Below are positions 34,398 through 44,291 of a stretch of DNA of 64,000 nucleotides, in pieces. The translations under genes and the position numbers were made by a program. Where the stretch lies: contig NZ_CP062008.1 of assembly GCF_005670685.2 (NCBI RefSeq), forward strand, positions 4,650,001-4,714,000. The letters run 5' to 3'. Position 1 is the stretch's first letter; the number at the start of each line of letters is the position of its first letter. This DNA comes from Mycolicibacterium mucogenicum DSM 44124. Its GTDB lineage: Bacteria > Actinomycetota > Actinomycetes > Mycobacteriales > Mycobacteriaceae. The notes under the pieces were generated by a model that was not told where the DNA came from, did not search any database, and saw only the letters and a list, made by a program, of their open reading frames with translations.

Positions 34398-35324
34398 ATG
34401 GCACGCACTGACAACGACACGTGGGACCTGGCATCGAGCGTAGGAGCGACCGCGACTCTGGTCGCCGCGGCCCGCGCTCTCGCCACCAATTCCGAAAACC
34501 CGATCATCGACGACCCGTTCGCCGCTCCCCTGGTCCGCGCCGTCGGGGTCGAGTTCTTCACCAAGCTGGTCGACGGCGCCGCCGATCCCGACCAGTCCAG
34601 CGCCGGCTACAGCCCGACCATGGCGCAGCTGACCAACGGCATGGCGGCGCGCACCCGATTCTTCGACGACTTCTTCCGGGACGCCGGCAAGGCCGGTATC
34701 CGGCAGGCCGTCATCCTGGCGGCGGGCCTCGACTCGCGCGCCTACCGCCTGGTGTGGCCGGCGGGCACCGTCGTCTACGAGATCGACCAGCCCGACGTCA
34801 TCGAGTTCAAGTCCAAGACCCTGTCGGATCTGGACGCGGCACCGACCACCGAACGGCGCACGGTGGCGATCGACCTGCGTGAGGACTGGCCGGCCGCACT
34901 TCGCGCCGCCGGTCTGGACCCCACCAAGCCCACCGCGTGGATCGCCGAGGGACTGTTCGGCTACCTGCCGCCCGAAGCGCAGGACCGGTTGCTCGACCAG
35001 ATTTCCGAACTGTCCGCACCGGGTAGCCGCATGGGCGCCGAAGGCGTGCCGGCCACGCCGGACCTCGATGAGGACGCCGTGCGCGAGCGCATGAAGGCCG
35101 CATCGGAGCACTGGCGCGATCAAGGCTTCGATCTCGACTTCAGCGATCTGGTCTACCTCGGCGACCGCGCCGACGTGGACACCTACCTGCAGGGTCACGG
35201 CTGGCAGACCACCGCCGTCACCTCCAACGAACTGCTGGTCCGCAACGGCCTGCCGGCCGTCGAGGCCGACCCGAACGGCCAGCCCTCCATGGGCGAGGTC
35301 AACTACGTCACCGCAGTGCGCTGA
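34398..35324 (+). CDS. UPF0677-family SAM-dependent methyltransferase (paralogue 1 of 4)
   Basis: The 308-residue protein belongs to a mycobacterial family of putative class I O-methyltransferases. Diagnostic segments are [15 protein letters not shown] at the N-terminus, the SAM-binding [28 protein letters not shown] and [17 protein letters not shown] start at ATG 34398, matching the paralogues; an upstream GTG at 34374 is not conserved. Related genes are near secY in M. tuberculosis (the Rv0726c-Rv0731c group). Substrates are not known with certainty; lipids or polyketide products are suspected. Confidence 0.88.
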   Translation: MARTDNDTWDLASSVGATATLVAAARALATNSENPIIDDPFAAPLVRAVGVEFFTKLVDGAADPDQSSAGYSPTMAQLTNGMAARTRFFDDFFRDAGKAGIRQAVILAAGLDSRAYRLVWPAGTVVYEIDQPDVIEFKSKTLSDLDAAPTTERRTVAIDLREDWPAALRAAGLDPTKPTAWIAEGLFGYLPPEAQDRLLDQISELSAPGSRMGAEGVPATPDLDEDAVRERMKAASEHWRDQGFDLDFSDLVYLGDRADVDTYLQGHGWQTTAVTSNELLVRNGLPAVEADPNGQPSMGEVNYVTAVR

Positions 35325-35361
35325 TCCTCATCTATCCCTACCGACGGACAGGACCTACCCG

Positions 35362-36264
35362 ATGACCCGCACCGACAGCGACACCTGGGATCTGGCCTCG
35401 AGCGTGGGCGCCACCGCCACGATGGTGGCGACCGCCCGCGCCCTGGCGACGAAGGAAGCGGAGCCGCTCATCCGCGATCCGTACGCCGACCCGCTGGTGC
35501 GGGCCGTCGGGGTGGAGTTCTTCATCAAGCTGCTCGACGGGCAGATCGATCTCACCGGTGAGGTCGGGACGGCCGCCGCCATGATGACCAACCTGATGGC
35601 GGTCCGGACGAAGTTCTTCGACGACTTCTTCACTTCCGCCACCGCTGCCGGCATCCGGCAGGCCGTCATCCTGGCGGCGGGCCTCGACTCGCGGGCCTAC
35701 CGGCTGGACTGGCCGGCCGGCACCGTCGTCTACGAGATCGACCAGCCCGAGGTGATCGCCGCCAAGACCGGGACCATGGCGCAGATCGGCGCCACACCGA
35801 CCTGCGAACGCCGCACCGTCGCGATCGATCTGCGCGAGGACTGGCCGGCCGCGCTGCGCGCCGCCGGATTCGATCCCGCGGCGCCGACGGCCTGGATCGC
35901 CGAGGGGCTGCTGATCTATCTGCCGCCCGAGGCGCAGGACAAGCTGTTCGACAACATCACCGCGCTGTCGGCGCCGGGCAGTCGCCTGGCCACCGAATTC
36001 CACACCGACCACGGCGCCGGCATGCGTGAGCGCGGCGCGGCCATGAGCGAGCGGTGGCGCGGCGCGGGCCTCGACCTCAACCTGACCGATCTCTGGTACC
36101 AGGGCGAGCGCACCTCGGTGGTCGAGCACCTGGATGTCAGTGGCTGGAATACCACGGCCCGCCCTCGCCTTGAAGTTTTCGCCGAGTACGGCCGTCCCCT
36201 CGCCGAGACCGAAGACACGGCGGCACTGCGTAATTCACTGTCCGTGACGGCCATCAAGAACTAG
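35362..36264 (+). CDS. UPF0677-family SAM-dependent methyltransferase (paralogue 2 of 4)
   Basis: The 300-residue paralogue shares [28 protein letters not shown] and [16 protein letters not shown] with its neighbours. The N-terminus ([18 protein letters not shown]) is near identical. It starts at ATG 35362, 37 bases after the first copy. The C-terminal third, which usually shapes the substrate pocket in this family, diverges most, consistent with a changed substrate after duplication. Confidence 0.88.
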   Translation: MTRTDSDTWDLASSVGATATMVATARALATKEAEPLIRDPYADPLVRAVGVEFFIKLLDGQIDLTGEVGTAAAMMTNLMAVRTKFFDDFFTSATAAGIRQAVILAAGLDSRAYRLDWPAGTVVYEIDQPEVIAAKTGTMAQIGATPTCERRTVAIDLREDWPAALRAAGFDPAAPTAWIAEGLLIYLPPEAQDKLFDNITALSAPGSRLATEFHTDHGAGMRERGAAMSERWRGAGLDLNLTDLWYQGERTSVVEHLDVSGWNTTARPRLEVFAEYGRPLAETEDTAALRNSLSVTAIKN

Positions 36265-36277
36265 GAGTTGGACCCAC

Positions 36278-37189
36278 ATGACACGAACTGACGGAGATTC
36301 CTGGGACCTGGCCTCGAGCGTCGGGGCCACCGCGACCATGGTCGCGGGGCAGCGTGCCATCGCCCACCGCGAGCAGCTGATCGACGACCCGTACGCCGAG
36401 CCGCTGGTGCGGGCCGTCGGGCTGGACTTCTTCACCAAGGCGCTCGACGGCGAGATCGACCTGAGCGACGTGAACCCGGCCTTCACCCCGCGACGCGCGG
36501 CCGAAGGGATGACGGTCCGCACCCGCTGGTTCGACCAGCTGTTCCTCGACGCGGCTGCCACCGGCGTACGGCAGGCCGTGATCCTGGCCGCCGGTCTGGA
36601 CGCGCGCGCCTACCGGCTGCCGTGGCCAGACGGCACCGTCGTCTTCGAGGTGGACCAGCCCGAGGTCATCGAGTTCAAGTCGACGACGCTCGCGAGCCTC
36701 GGCGCCTCCCCCACCGCGACCCGGCGCACCGTCGCCGTCGACCTGCGCGACGACTGGATGCAGGCGCTGCGGGACAACGGTTTCGACCCCGAGGCGCCCA
36801 CCGCGTGGATCGCCGAAGGGCTGCTCATCTACCTGCCGCCGGAGGCCCAGGACCGGTTGTTCGACAACATCACCGCACTGTCGGCGCCCGGCAGCTTCGT
36901 GGCCACCGAGCAGGTCGGCGATCTGAGCTCCGCGTTCGACGACGAGCGCATGCAGCAGATGCGCGACCGGATGAAGGCCCTCGGTTCGAACATCGAGATG
37001 GCCGACCTCATCTACGAGGGCGACCGCAACCATGTCACCGATTACCTGACGAGCCTCGGCTGGGACGTCACCGCGCGGTCGGTCGAAGAGGCGCACGCCG
37101 ACAACGGTTTCCAGTACCCGGACGACGAACTGTCCCGGGCCTGGACCCAGCTGAAATACGTCCGCGCAGTCCTGAACCGGAAGGCCTGA
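36278..37189 (+). CDS. UPF0677-family SAM-dependent methyltransferase (paralogue 3 of 4)
   Basis: The 303-residue paralogue has [28 protein letters not shown] and [16 protein letters not shown]. It starts at ATG 36278, 13 bases after copy 2, preceded by an AGGAG site. It is the most divergent of the four in the segment after the N-terminal motif ([20 protein letters not shown]). Confidence 0.88.
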   Translation: MTRTDGDSWDLASSVGATATMVAGQRAIAHREQLIDDPYAEPLVRAVGLDFFTKALDGEIDLSDVNPAFTPRRAAEGMTVRTRWFDQLFLDAAATGVRQAVILAAGLDARAYRLPWPDGTVVFEVDQPEVIEFKSTTLASLGASPTATRRTVAVDLRDDWMQALRDNGFDPEAPTAWIAEGLLIYLPPEAQDRLFDNITALSAPGSFVATEQVGDLSSAFDDERMQQMRDRMKALGSNIEMADLIYEGDRNHVTDYLTSLGWDVTARSVEEAHADNGFQYPDDELSRAWTQLKYVRAVLNRKA

Positions 37190-37194
37190 CCGCG

Positions 37195-38142
37195 ATGGCC
37201 CGGACACACGGAGACAGCTGGGACCTGGCCTCGAGCGTGGGCGCGACGGCCACGCTGGTCGCGACGGGGCGGGCGATCGCGAGCACCCACGAACACGGTT
37301 TGATCGACGATCCGTTCGCGGCGCCGCTGGTGCGTGCCGTCGGGATCGAGGCGTTCACCAAGATGGTCGACGGCGAACTGGACCTGGCCGTCCTCGACGC
37401 CGTCGCCCCGGATGCGGCGGCGCGGGCGCGCGCCAACATCGACGAAATGGCCGTGCGCACAAGGTTTTTCGACGACTACTTCATGGCCGCTGTAGGCGGC
37501 GATTCGGCCGGGGTCGCCGCGTCCTCGGAAATCCGGCAGGCGGTGATCCTGGCCTCCGGGCTGGACGCGCGCGCCTACCGGCTGGCGTGGCCCGAGAGCA
37601 CGGTGGTCTACGAGATCGACCAGCCCGAGGTCATCGAGTTCAAGACCCGGACCCTGGCCGGCCTCGGCGCCGAACCCACGGCCGAACGCCGGACCGTCCC
37701 GATCGATCTGCGTGAGGATTGGCCGGCGGCGTTGCGTGCGGCGGGCTTCGACCCGAGCCGGCCGACGGCGTGGTTGGCCGAAGGTCTGCTCATCTACCTG
37801 CCGCCGGAGGCCCAGGACAAGCTGTTCGACAACATTCACGAGCTCAGTGCCCCCGGCAGCGCCGTGGCCACCGAATTCGTGCCGGGCCTCAAGGCTTTCG
37901 ACGCCGACAAGGCGCGCGAGGCCGCCGCGGGATTCCAGCAGCTCGGCTTGAACATGGATATGCCGTCGCTGGTCTACCACGGCGAAAGGCACTCCGCCGC
38001 AGACTATCTGGCGGCCAAGGGCTGGCAGACCGCTGGCATCGGCCGGGTGGATCTGCATGCCCGGCACGGCCTGACGGCAACGGTCCTCGGCGACGACGAC
38101 CCGATGCGCGAAATCATCTACATCAGCGGCACTCTCGGCTGA
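37195..38142 (+). CDS. UPF0677-family SAM-dependent methyltransferase (paralogue 4 of 4)
   Basis: The 315-residue paralogue starts at ATG 37195, five bases after the stop of copy 3, so the last three copies are surely one operon. It has [28 protein letters not shown] and [16 protein letters not shown]. An insertion around residues 97-110 ([13 protein letters not shown]) before the SAM motif is not in the others. It ends 13 bases from the convergent exported-protein gene. Confidence 0.88.
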   Translation: MARTHGDSWDLASSVGATATLVATGRAIASTHEHGLIDDPFAAPLVRAVGIEAFTKMVDGELDLAVLDAVAPDAAARARANIDEMAVRTRFFDDYFMAAVGGDSAGVAASSEIRQAVILASGLDARAYRLAWPESTVVYEIDQPEVIEFKTRTLAGLGAEPTAERRTVPIDLREDWPAALRAAGFDPSRPTAWLAEGLLIYLPPEAQDKLFDNIHELSAPGSAVATEFVPGLKAFDADKAREAAAGFQQLGLNMDMPSLVYHGERHSAADYLAAKGWQTAGIGRVDLHARHGLTATVLGDDDPMREIIYISGTLG

Positions 38143-38155
38143 ACCGGCGACGTCG

Positions 38156-39121
38156 TCACGGATTGTGGACGACGTCGCCCCCGCTCGCGTTGGCCGTGTA
38201 GCCGTCGAGGTTGATCTCATCCGTTGTGGTCGTGCCTGCGGCGGCGATGCTGCCGGCACCTGTCGCGGCGGCGGTGTTGGCGTCGCTGTCATCGCCGCCC
38301 GTACCGGCGAGGGCAGAAGCGCCGTCAGTGGCTGTGGCGCTGTTGCTCGAGCTGTCGCTGCCGTACCTGGCGGCCATGGCCTGGCTGCCCGGACCGAACG
38401 CAACGGCGCTGTTCGAATCGTTGTTGTTGCCGTCACTGCCTGCGATTGCCGTCGTGTCGGGGCCGTAGGCGATGGCGACGTTTCCGTCGCTTCCGCTGCC
38501 ATAGGTACCTGCCAAGGCCGTGCTGTTGTCGCCGATCGCCTTCGCGGTGTTGTTGTTGTTGCCGGGACCACGGACGTCATCCTTGTCGCCGGCGGCAGCA
38601 TAGGCGTTCGTACCGGTGGCTTTCGCGGCGTTGCCATCGCCGAAACCCGCGGTGGCGCCGGCGTTTATCCCCGTCGCCGTTGCGGTGTTGTTGTCGCCGT
38701 AGACCGCGGCGGCGTAGCTGTTTGTACCCGTCGCTGTGGCGGTATTGCCGGAGCCGAAGGCGGCGATCGCGTGGCTCCCCATGCCGGTGGCCTTGGCGGT
38801 GTTGTTGTCGCCGTCCTTGGCGATCGCGACGCTGCGGGTGCCGCTCGCGATCGCGTGGTTGTTGGTGCCGCCGGTGGCTTCGGCGTAGCTGCCGAAACCG
38901 TGGGCCACCGCCGTCGAGCCCTGTCCGTCGGACACGGCTGTCGCGGTGCCCTTCACGACCTTGACGTCCCCGTCGTGCGACACCGAGATGTTCGGGCCGC
39001 TGCCGTCGGGTGCCGCAGCGGCCGACCACGGCATCGCGGCCATCCCCACTCCGACTCCCAGCGCCACCGCCAGTCCGCCGACCCGGCCGATGCGCTCCGG
39101 AGAAACGCGGTGCTTGTTCAT
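38156..39121 (-). CDS. Exported beta-roll repeat protein (adhesin-head-like), paralogue C
   Basis: The 321-residue precursor has a signal peptide (GLAVALGVGVGMAAMPWSAAAAP), a conserved N-terminal module (NISVSHDGDVKVVKGTATAV) and ~240 residues of Gly/Asn/Ala/Thr/Ser repeats such as NNTATATGTNSYAAAVYGD. The spacing of small residues (G-x-x-S-x-A-x-A) recalls the YadA/Hep_Hag beta-roll of trimeric autotransporter heads. The C-terminus is a short conserved LDGYTANASGG...HNP motif with no membrane barrel or sortase signal. The start is ATG 39121 with GGGGAGG upstream. It is third in a tandem of three on this strand. Function is unknown; a surface or matrix role is inferred. Confidence 0.8.
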   Translation of the reverse strand: MNKHRVSPERIGRVGGLAVALGVGVGMAAMPWSAAAAPDGSGPNISVSHDGDVKVVKGTATAVSDGQGSTAVAHGFGSYAEATGGTNNHAIASGTRSVAIAKDGDNNTAKATGMGSHAIAAFGSGNTATATGTNSYAAAVYGDNNTATATGINAGATAGFGDGNAAKATGTNAYAAAGDKDDVRGPGNNNNTAKAIGDNSTALAGTYGSGSDGNVAIAYGPDTTAIAGSDGNNNDSNSAVAFGPGSQAMAARYGSDSSSNSATATDGASALAGTGGDDSDANTAAATGAGSIAAAGTTTTDEINLDGYTANASGGDVVHNP

Positions 39122-39156
39122 GAATTGACCTCCCCTGGTTACAGTTACGCGAACCG

Positions 39157-39999
39157 TCACGGGTTGTGGACGCTCTGTCCGTTGGTGGCGTCGGCGGTGT
39201 AGCCGTCCAGGTTGTCGGTCCCATAGCCCGCGTATGCGTAGCTGCCGAAGCCGTCCGCGCTCGCAGAGTTGTTGTCGTTGTCATTGCCGAAGCTGCCGGC
39301 GATGGCGCCGCCCCCGCCGGTCGCGGTGGCGGTGTTGTTGTCGTTGCCGGAGACCAGGAATCCGGAGTCGGCCACGCTGCCCGGCCCGGACGCGGTGGCG
39401 GTGTTGGAATCGTTGTTGGTGCCGACGCCGGCCGAAGCGACCCCGGAGTCCGTGGCTTTCGCGAAGTTGCCGTCGTTGTGGTCGCCGATCCCGGCCCGCG
39501 CGATGCTGTGGGTACCGGTGGCGATCGCGGTATTGCCGGTGTTGTTCGATTGGCGCCCATCGTATTCGGGGCTTGAGCCGGCGTAAGCCTGAGCGAAGTT
39601 GCCCGACGCCACGGCCGTGTTGTTGGTACCGCCACCGGCGATCGCCGTGCTGTCGATACCGCTCGCTTTGGCCGTGTTGTTACTGCCGCCCTTGGCAATC
39701 GCCGTGCTGCCGAAGCCGTTTGCGGTCGCGTGGTTGTTGGTGCCGGTGGCTTCGGCGTAACTGTCGAAACCATGGGCCACCGCCGTCGAACCCCGCCCGC
39801 TGGACACCGCCGTCGCAGTGCCCTTCACGACCTTGACGTCACCGTCGTGGCTCACCGAGATATTCGGACCGCTGCCGTCGGGCGCCGCCGACGCCGACCA
39901 CGGCATCGCGACGATCCCGACGCCCACTCCCAGCGCCACCGCCAGCCCGCCGACCCGGCCGATCGACACCGCGCTCCGCGCCATGTTGTGCTTGCCCAT
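39157..39999 (-). CDS. Exported beta-roll repeat protein (adhesin-head-like), paralogue B
   Basis: The 280-residue middle copy has the same layout: signal peptide (MPWSASAAP), NISVSHDGDVKVVKGTATAV, then repeats such as NNTAKASGIDSTAIAGGGT, and a LDGYTADATNGQSVHNP end. It starts at ATG 39999 and lies 26 bases after copy A and 35 bases before copy C. I chose this start over an in-frame codon at 40029 that overlaps copy A. Confidence 0.8.
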   Translation of the reverse strand: MGKHNMARSAVSIGRVGGLAVALGVGVGIVAMPWSASAAPDGSGPNISVSHDGDVKVVKGTATAVSSGRGSTAVAHGFDSYAEATGTNNHATANGFGSTAIAKGGSNNTAKASGIDSTAIAGGGTNNTAVASGNFAQAYAGSSPEYDGRQSNNTGNTAIATGTHSIARAGIGDHNDGNFAKATDSGVASAGVGTNNDSNTATASGPGSVADSGFLVSGNDNNTATATGGGGAIAGSFGNDNDNNSASADGFGSYAYAGYGTDNLDGYTADATNGQSVHNP

Positions 40000-40025
40000 G
40001 TTCTTCACCCCTTCGTCTGTTGGTG

Positions 40026-40940
40026 TCACGGGTTGTTGACGGTGTCGCCACCGCTGGCGTTGGCGGTGTAGTGGTCGAGATCGGTTCCGGCCACGCCGGC
40101 ATTGGCAAGGCTGCCGTCGCCGGTGGCCGAGGCCGTGTTGTAGTCGTTGTCGTTGCCTGCACCACCGGCGAAGGCGCCGGCGCCGTCGGTGGCAGTGGCG
40201 CTGTTGTAGTCGTTCTGGTTCCCGCCTGAGCCGGCGCCGGCGTGGGTTCCCGCACCGAAGGCGACGGCGGTGTTGTGCGTGTTGCTGTTGCCACCGAAGC
40301 CGGAGACGGCGCCGCTGTTGTCGCCGTAGGCAATGGCGGTGTTGTCGGTGTTGAAGCTGCCGCCCGCGCCGGCGACAGCGGTGGCCGAATCGCCTTGGGC
40401 TGAGGCGAGATTGTTGTTGTTGGAGCCTTGCCGGACATCGAGCCCCGGGTAGTAACCCGCGTACGCGCCACTGTCGGTGCCGGTCGCTTTCGCGGTGTTG
40501 TTGCTGCCGCCCGCGGCGATGGCGGTGCTGTTGGTGCCGGTCGCTGTAGACGTGTTGTTGCTGCCGCCCGCGGCGATGGCGGTGCTGTTGGTGCCGGTCG
40601 CTGTAGACGTGTTGTTGCTGCCGCCCTTGGCGATCGCGGTGCTGCCGACGCCGCTGGCGAGCGCGTGGTTGTTGGTACCGCCGGTGGCTTCGGCATAGCT
40701 GCCGAACCCGTGCGCGACGGCCGTTGATCCCCGGCCGTCGGACACCGCTGTGGCAGTGCCTTTCACCACCTTGACGTCACCGTCGTGGCTCACCGAAATG
40801 TTCGGGCCACCGCCGTCGGGCGCGGCCGCTGCCGACCACGGCATCGCGGCAATCCCTATTCCGACGCCGAGGGCCACCGCCAGTCCGCCGATCCGGCCGA
40901 TCGACGCCGCGGTTCGCGGCACGTTGCGCTTACCCATCAT
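40026..40940 (-). CDS. Exported beta-roll repeat protein (adhesin-head-like), paralogue A
   Basis: The 304-residue first copy starts at ATG 40940 (or the adjacent ATG 40937), with GGGAGG upstream. It has signal peptide MPWSAAAAP, the NISVSHDGDVKVVKG module and repeats. A 57-base unit encoding 19 residues (NNTSTATGTNSTAIAAGGS) is duplicated exactly. It ends LDHYTANASGGDTVNNP. Upstream, 40941-41104 holds the promoter region; I see no clear boxes. Confidence 0.8.
   Translation of the reverse strand: MMGKRNVPRTAASIGRIGGLAVALGVGIGIAAMPWSAAAAPDGGGPNISVSHDGDVKVVKGTATAVSDGRGSTAVAHGFGSYAEATGGTNNHALASGVGSTAIAKGGSNNTSTATGTNSTAIAAGGSNNTSTATGTNSTAIAAGGSNNTAKATGTDSGAYAGYYPGLDVRQGSNNNNLASAQGDSATAVAGAGGSFNTDNTAIAYGDNSGAVSGFGGNSNTHNTAVAFGAGTHAGAGSGGNQNDYNSATATDGAGAFAGGAGNDNDYNTASATGDGSLANAGVAGTDLDHYTANASGGDTVNNP
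40504..40617. repeat. Perfect 57-base tandem duplication inside beta-roll paralogue A
   Basis: Two identical 57-base units, 40504-40560 and 40561-40617, encode the 19-residue repeat NNTSTATGTNSTAIAAGGS twice. Exact identity at third codon positions means the duplication is recent or kept by gene conversion. The unit keeps the reading frame, so copy number could vary between strains. Confidence 0.9.
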
Positions 40941-41104
40941 CTCTACCTCCCGGCGTGGCAGTCACTGTGTGGTTCCACTGTGCGGGGCGGGCAGGCCGGG
41001 TTCTGGGGTAGCGCCGTACCCCATATGATTAGTTCAGCTAAATAGGCTTCGTGGCCACGTCGAAGGCAGAGCCGACGGGACGGCCCCGACTGACTCGATC
41101 AGAG

Positions 41105-42892
41105 CTAAAAGCGGTAATCCCCCAGCCAGAGGGCGCTGACCCCGGTCATCGACCGCTCGGCCTGGCCGAGCGCACCGACCAGTGACCGACCGAGCAGCGC
41201 CGCCACCGCCTCCGGCAACGACGCCGCGGCCGGCTGCGACGAGGCCTTGGGCCGCACGTGATCCAGCAGTGACGAGCCCGGGTAGTTGACGACCTTGGCG
41301 GTCGCGTCGGGATCGAGACCGGCGAGCACCTTGGCCCGGCGGACGGCGGTCCGCAGCCCACCGAGTTCGTCGACCAGGCCGTGTTCCAGCGCGTCGGCAC
41401 CGGTCCAGATGCGGCCGCGGGCCACCTGTTCGACGGCCTCGACCGGCAGGTTGCGGCCGTCGGCGACGCGCTCTACGAAGTCGGTGTAGAAGAGATCCGC
41501 CTCGGCCACCACGTGCGCGTGCTGGGCCTCGGTGAACGGCTGATTGGCCGACCAGGCGTCAGCATTCTCGTTGGTACGCACGGCATCCGAGCCGACACCG
41601 AGCCGTTCTTTCAAGCCCTTGGTGACGAGTTTGCCCGTCACCACGCCGATGGATCCGGTGATGGTGCCGGCGTTGGCGACGATGTGGTCGGCCGCCATGG
41701 ACACGTAGTAGCCGCCGGACGCGGCGACCGCGCCCATCGACGCGACGACCGGCTTGCCCGCCTCGCGCAGCCGCGCCACCTCGCGCCAGATGGTCTCCGA
41801 ACCCGTGACGGCGCCTCCCGGACTGTCGACCCGCAGCACGACGGCAGCGACGTCGTCATCCGCCGCGGCTTCCCGCAGCGCCGCGGCGATGGTGTCGCCG
41901 CCGACGCTCGACGGTCCGGGCGGGAAGGCGCTCGGGCCGCCGCGTCCACTGACGATGGGCCCGGCCATGGTGACGACGGCGATGGTCGGCTTGTGCTTGA
42001 TGCCCGGCAGCGGCGGCACCTCGGGCAGCGTGTGTCCCGCGGTGGCCTTGGCGTACCGGGACAGGAACAGCCGCGGCGGCGCGTCCTTGCCGTCGGCTTG
42101 CGCTGCGCCACTGGTCAATTCGCCGACCCGGGCATAGGCCTCGTCGCGGAAACCGATGCGGTCGACCAGCTTGGCGGCGACCGCCTCGTCGCGGAGCAGC
42201 GGTGCCCGGTCGACGAGGGCGTCGAGTTCGTCGGCGTCGACGCCGCGAGATTCTGCGATGGCAGTCAGCACCTGGGCGTGCAGGCTCTCGATGAGCCGGC
42301 CGTCGGCCTCGCGGTGCGGCTCGGTGTAGCGGTCCTGCGTGAACATGTTGGCCGCCGACTTGTACTCGCCGCGCGCGACGAACTGCGCCTCGATGCCGGC
42401 CTTGTCGAACGCGTCGCGAAGGAACAGCGCGTTGGTCGCGAAACCCACCAGACCGACGGTGCCCGAGGGCTGCATCCACACTTCCCGGAACGCCGACGCC
42501 AGGTAGTAGGACATGGTGCCCGGATAGGTCTCGGCCCAGGCGATCGACGGCTTGACGGCGCTGAACGCGGCGATGGCGTCACGCAGCTCCTGCACCGGAC
42601 CCGCTGCGGCAGCGGGCAATTGAACCCGCGCGATCAGTCCGGCCACCCGCTTGTCGTCGGCTGCGCGGTGGATGGCGGCGACGGCGTCGCGCAGCACGAG
42701 AGGCCGCGCGTTGCCCATGACGAAGGCGATCGGGTCGAAGCCGGCGGTCTCGGGCGGCACGGCCTGTAGGTCGAGTTCCAGTACGCAGCCGTTGGGCACG
42801 CCGTGATGACGCGCGGTGTCGACCTTGCGGACAAGGGCACGCAACTCATCGGGGCCGGGAAGACCGGGCAGGCTGGGCCGGAAAGCAAACAT
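41105..42892 (-). CDS. sppA: Signal peptide peptidase SppA (protease IV, 67K type)
   Basis: The 595-residue serine protease has two tandem domains. The catalytic Lys is K178 in GEYKSAANMF of the N-terminal domain, and the nucleophile Ser lies around residue 390 in GAVAASGGYYVSMAAD of the C-terminal domain, as in E. coli SppA. It degrades cleaved signal peptides at the membrane. The start is ATG 42892; a longer reading to 43000 overlaps the divergent gene. In M. tuberculosis sppA also lies between the methyltransferases and rplO. Confidence 0.93.
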   Translation of the reverse strand: MFAFRPSLPGLPGPDELRALVRKVDTARHHGVPNGCVLELDLQAVPPETAGFDPIAFVMGNARPLVLRDAVAAIHRAADDKRVAGLIARVQLPAAAAGPVQELRDAIAAFSAVKPSIAWAETYPGTMSYYLASAFREVWMQPSGTVGLVGFATNALFLRDAFDKAGIEAQFVARGEYKSAANMFTQDRYTEPHREADGRLIESLHAQVLTAIAESRGVDADELDALVDRAPLLRDEAVAAKLVDRIGFRDEAYARVGELTSGAAQADGKDAPPRLFLSRYAKATAGHTLPEVPPLPGIKHKPTIAVVTMAGPIVSGRGGPSAFPPGPSSVGGDTIAAALREAAADDDVAAVVLRVDSPGGAVTGSETIWREVARLREAGKPVVASMGAVAASGGYYVSMAADHIVANAGTITGSIGVVTGKLVTKGLKERLGVGSDAVRTNENADAWSANQPFTEAQHAHVVAEADLFYTDFVERVADGRNLPVEAVEQVARGRIWTGADALEHGLVDELGGLRTAVRRAKVLAGLDPDATAKVVNYPGSSLLDHVRPKASSQPAAASLPEAVAALLGRSLVGALGQAERSMTGVSALWLGDYRF

Positions 42893-42998
42893 GCTCCGAG
42901 CGTACCGATTCACCGGCGAGTGCCGAGCAGACGCAAACCTGTCCATTCCGACGCCGAATTCGACAGTTTTCCGCCTGCTCGCGGGAGAGGATCGACCC

Positions 42999-44225
42999 AT
43001 GGTGCTGAAGGTCTCTGTCTCTCCCGATCTGGTCCACGGCGATGCCGACGACGGCTACGGCAAGGTCGCCGACGCGTTCCGGGCCAACTTCGCTGCCGGC
43101 GGCGAAGTCGGCGCCGCGCTGTGCGTCTACCGGGACGGCCGCAAGGTCGTCGACATGTGGGGCGGCTACCGTGACGGGATCAGCCGGGCGCCGTGGCAGG
43201 CCGACACCATGGTCAACATGTTCTCGTCGACGAAAGGTGTTGCCGCCCTTGCTGTCGCGCACGCGGTGTCGAAAGGGCTCTTCGACTACGACGAGCGCGT
43301 CAGCACGTACTGGCCCGAGTTCGCCGCGCAGGACAAAGGCGACGTCACCGTCCGGCAGCTGCTCGCACACCAGGCCGGGCTGTGCGTCCTGACCCCCAAT
43401 CCCCTGCTGTCCGACATCGCCGACCCGGTGCGGCTCTCCGCCATCCTCGCGGCACAGAAACCCGCGTGGAAGCCCGGCACCCGGCACGGCTACCACGCCA
43501 TCACCATCGGCTGGTACGAGTCCGAGCTGATCCGTCGAACCGACGGCCGTACGCTCGGCCGTTATCTCGCCGAGGAGATCACCGGGCCGTCGGGTCTCGA
43601 CCTGTACATCGGTCTGCCGGACTCGGTCGACCGCAACCGGATTGCCACGCTGCACCATTGGCAGCGATACGAGTCGCTGCGGCACCTCGACGTCATGCCC
43701 GCCGGGTTCCTGATCGGCAGCCTCAACCCGCGCGGGCTGCTGGCCAGAACCGCCGCGATCCCCGCCGACATCGACCCCTACGCCGGCGACTACAACACCG
43801 ACAAGGTGCGCCGCGTCGAGATTCCGTCGGCCAACGGCACCGGGACGGCCCGCGCGCTGGCCGGCCTCTACGGCTCCGCGGCGACCGGCGGCAGCGAAAT
43901 AGGTTTCACCCCAGAGACTTTCGACGAGTTGATCGCGCCACCCCGCAATCCGTCAGGCGGTACGCGGGACAAGGTGATGCGCGCCGAGATCGCCTACGCG
44001 CTGGGCTTCTGCAAGCCCATCCCGACGTTCGCCTTCGGCTCCTCAGGAAAGGCGTTCGGCACGCCCGGTTTCGGTGGCTCGTTCGGTTTCGCCGACCCCG
44101 ACACGGGCGTCGGCTTCGGCTACGTGATGAACCGGCTGGGCTTCCATCTGGTCAGCGATCCCCGCGAGCTCGCGGTGCGCCAGGCCCTCTTCCACGACGT
44201 CCTGGGCGCCCGGTTGCAAAGCTAA
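42999..44225 (+). CDS. Beta-lactamase-fold serine hydrolase / esterase
   Basis: The 408-residue protein has the class C beta-lactamase/esterase motifs: SxxK at Ser76-Lys79 (FSSTKGVAAL), a Tyr-x-His (HGYHAITIG) near 165 and a C-terminal GFGGSFGFADPDTGVGFGYVMN strand where HTG/KTG usually stands. Such proteins are often lipid esterases (LipD/LipL type) rather than drug-hydrolysing. No signal peptide is seen. The start is ATG 42999, eight bases after GGGAGAGG; earlier in-frame codons run into sppA. Confidence 0.88.
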   Translation: MVLKVSVSPDLVHGDADDGYGKVADAFRANFAAGGEVGAALCVYRDGRKVVDMWGGYRDGISRAPWQADTMVNMFSSTKGVAALAVAHAVSKGLFDYDERVSTYWPEFAAQDKGDVTVRQLLAHQAGLCVLTPNPLLSDIADPVRLSAILAAQKPAWKPGTRHGYHAITIGWYESELIRRTDGRTLGRYLAEEITGPSGLDLYIGLPDSVDRNRIATLHHWQRYESLRHLDVMPAGFLIGSLNPRGLLARTAAIPADIDPYAGDYNTDKVRRVEIPSANGTGTARALAGLYGSAATGGSEIGFTPETFDELIAPPRNPSGGTRDKVMRAEIAYALGFCKPIPTFAFGSSGKAFGTPGFGGSFGFADPDTGVGFGYVMNRLGFHLVSDPRELAVRQALFHDVLGARLQS

Positions 44226-44228
44226 TCC

Positions 44229-44289
44229 GTTGACCCTGAAAACAGGGCGCAGAAGTGCGAGTGCCGGCAGCCCTCAGCGCAGGATCAAC
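44229..44289. repeat. Fourth copy of the 61-base palindromic intergenic repeat
   Basis: It begins GTTGACCCTG, ends CAGGATCAAC and has the inner ACAGGGCGC and GCCCTCA pair, the same length (61 bases) as the three tandem copies at 12751-12976 but different in the middle. It lies between the esterase stop and the rplO terminator. Confidence 0.8.
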
Positions 44290-44291
44290 GC

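Noticed and set aside
36622..38142. A single long plus-strand frame covering methyltransferase copies 3 and 4.
   Set aside because: Its first ~190 codons are out of frame with copy 3 and are Arg-rich shadow; copy 4 starts at ATG 37195.
38156..40940. True trimeric autotransporters.
   Set aside because: There is no C-terminal translocator barrel; only the head-like repeat pattern is shared, so I describe them as beta-roll exported proteins.
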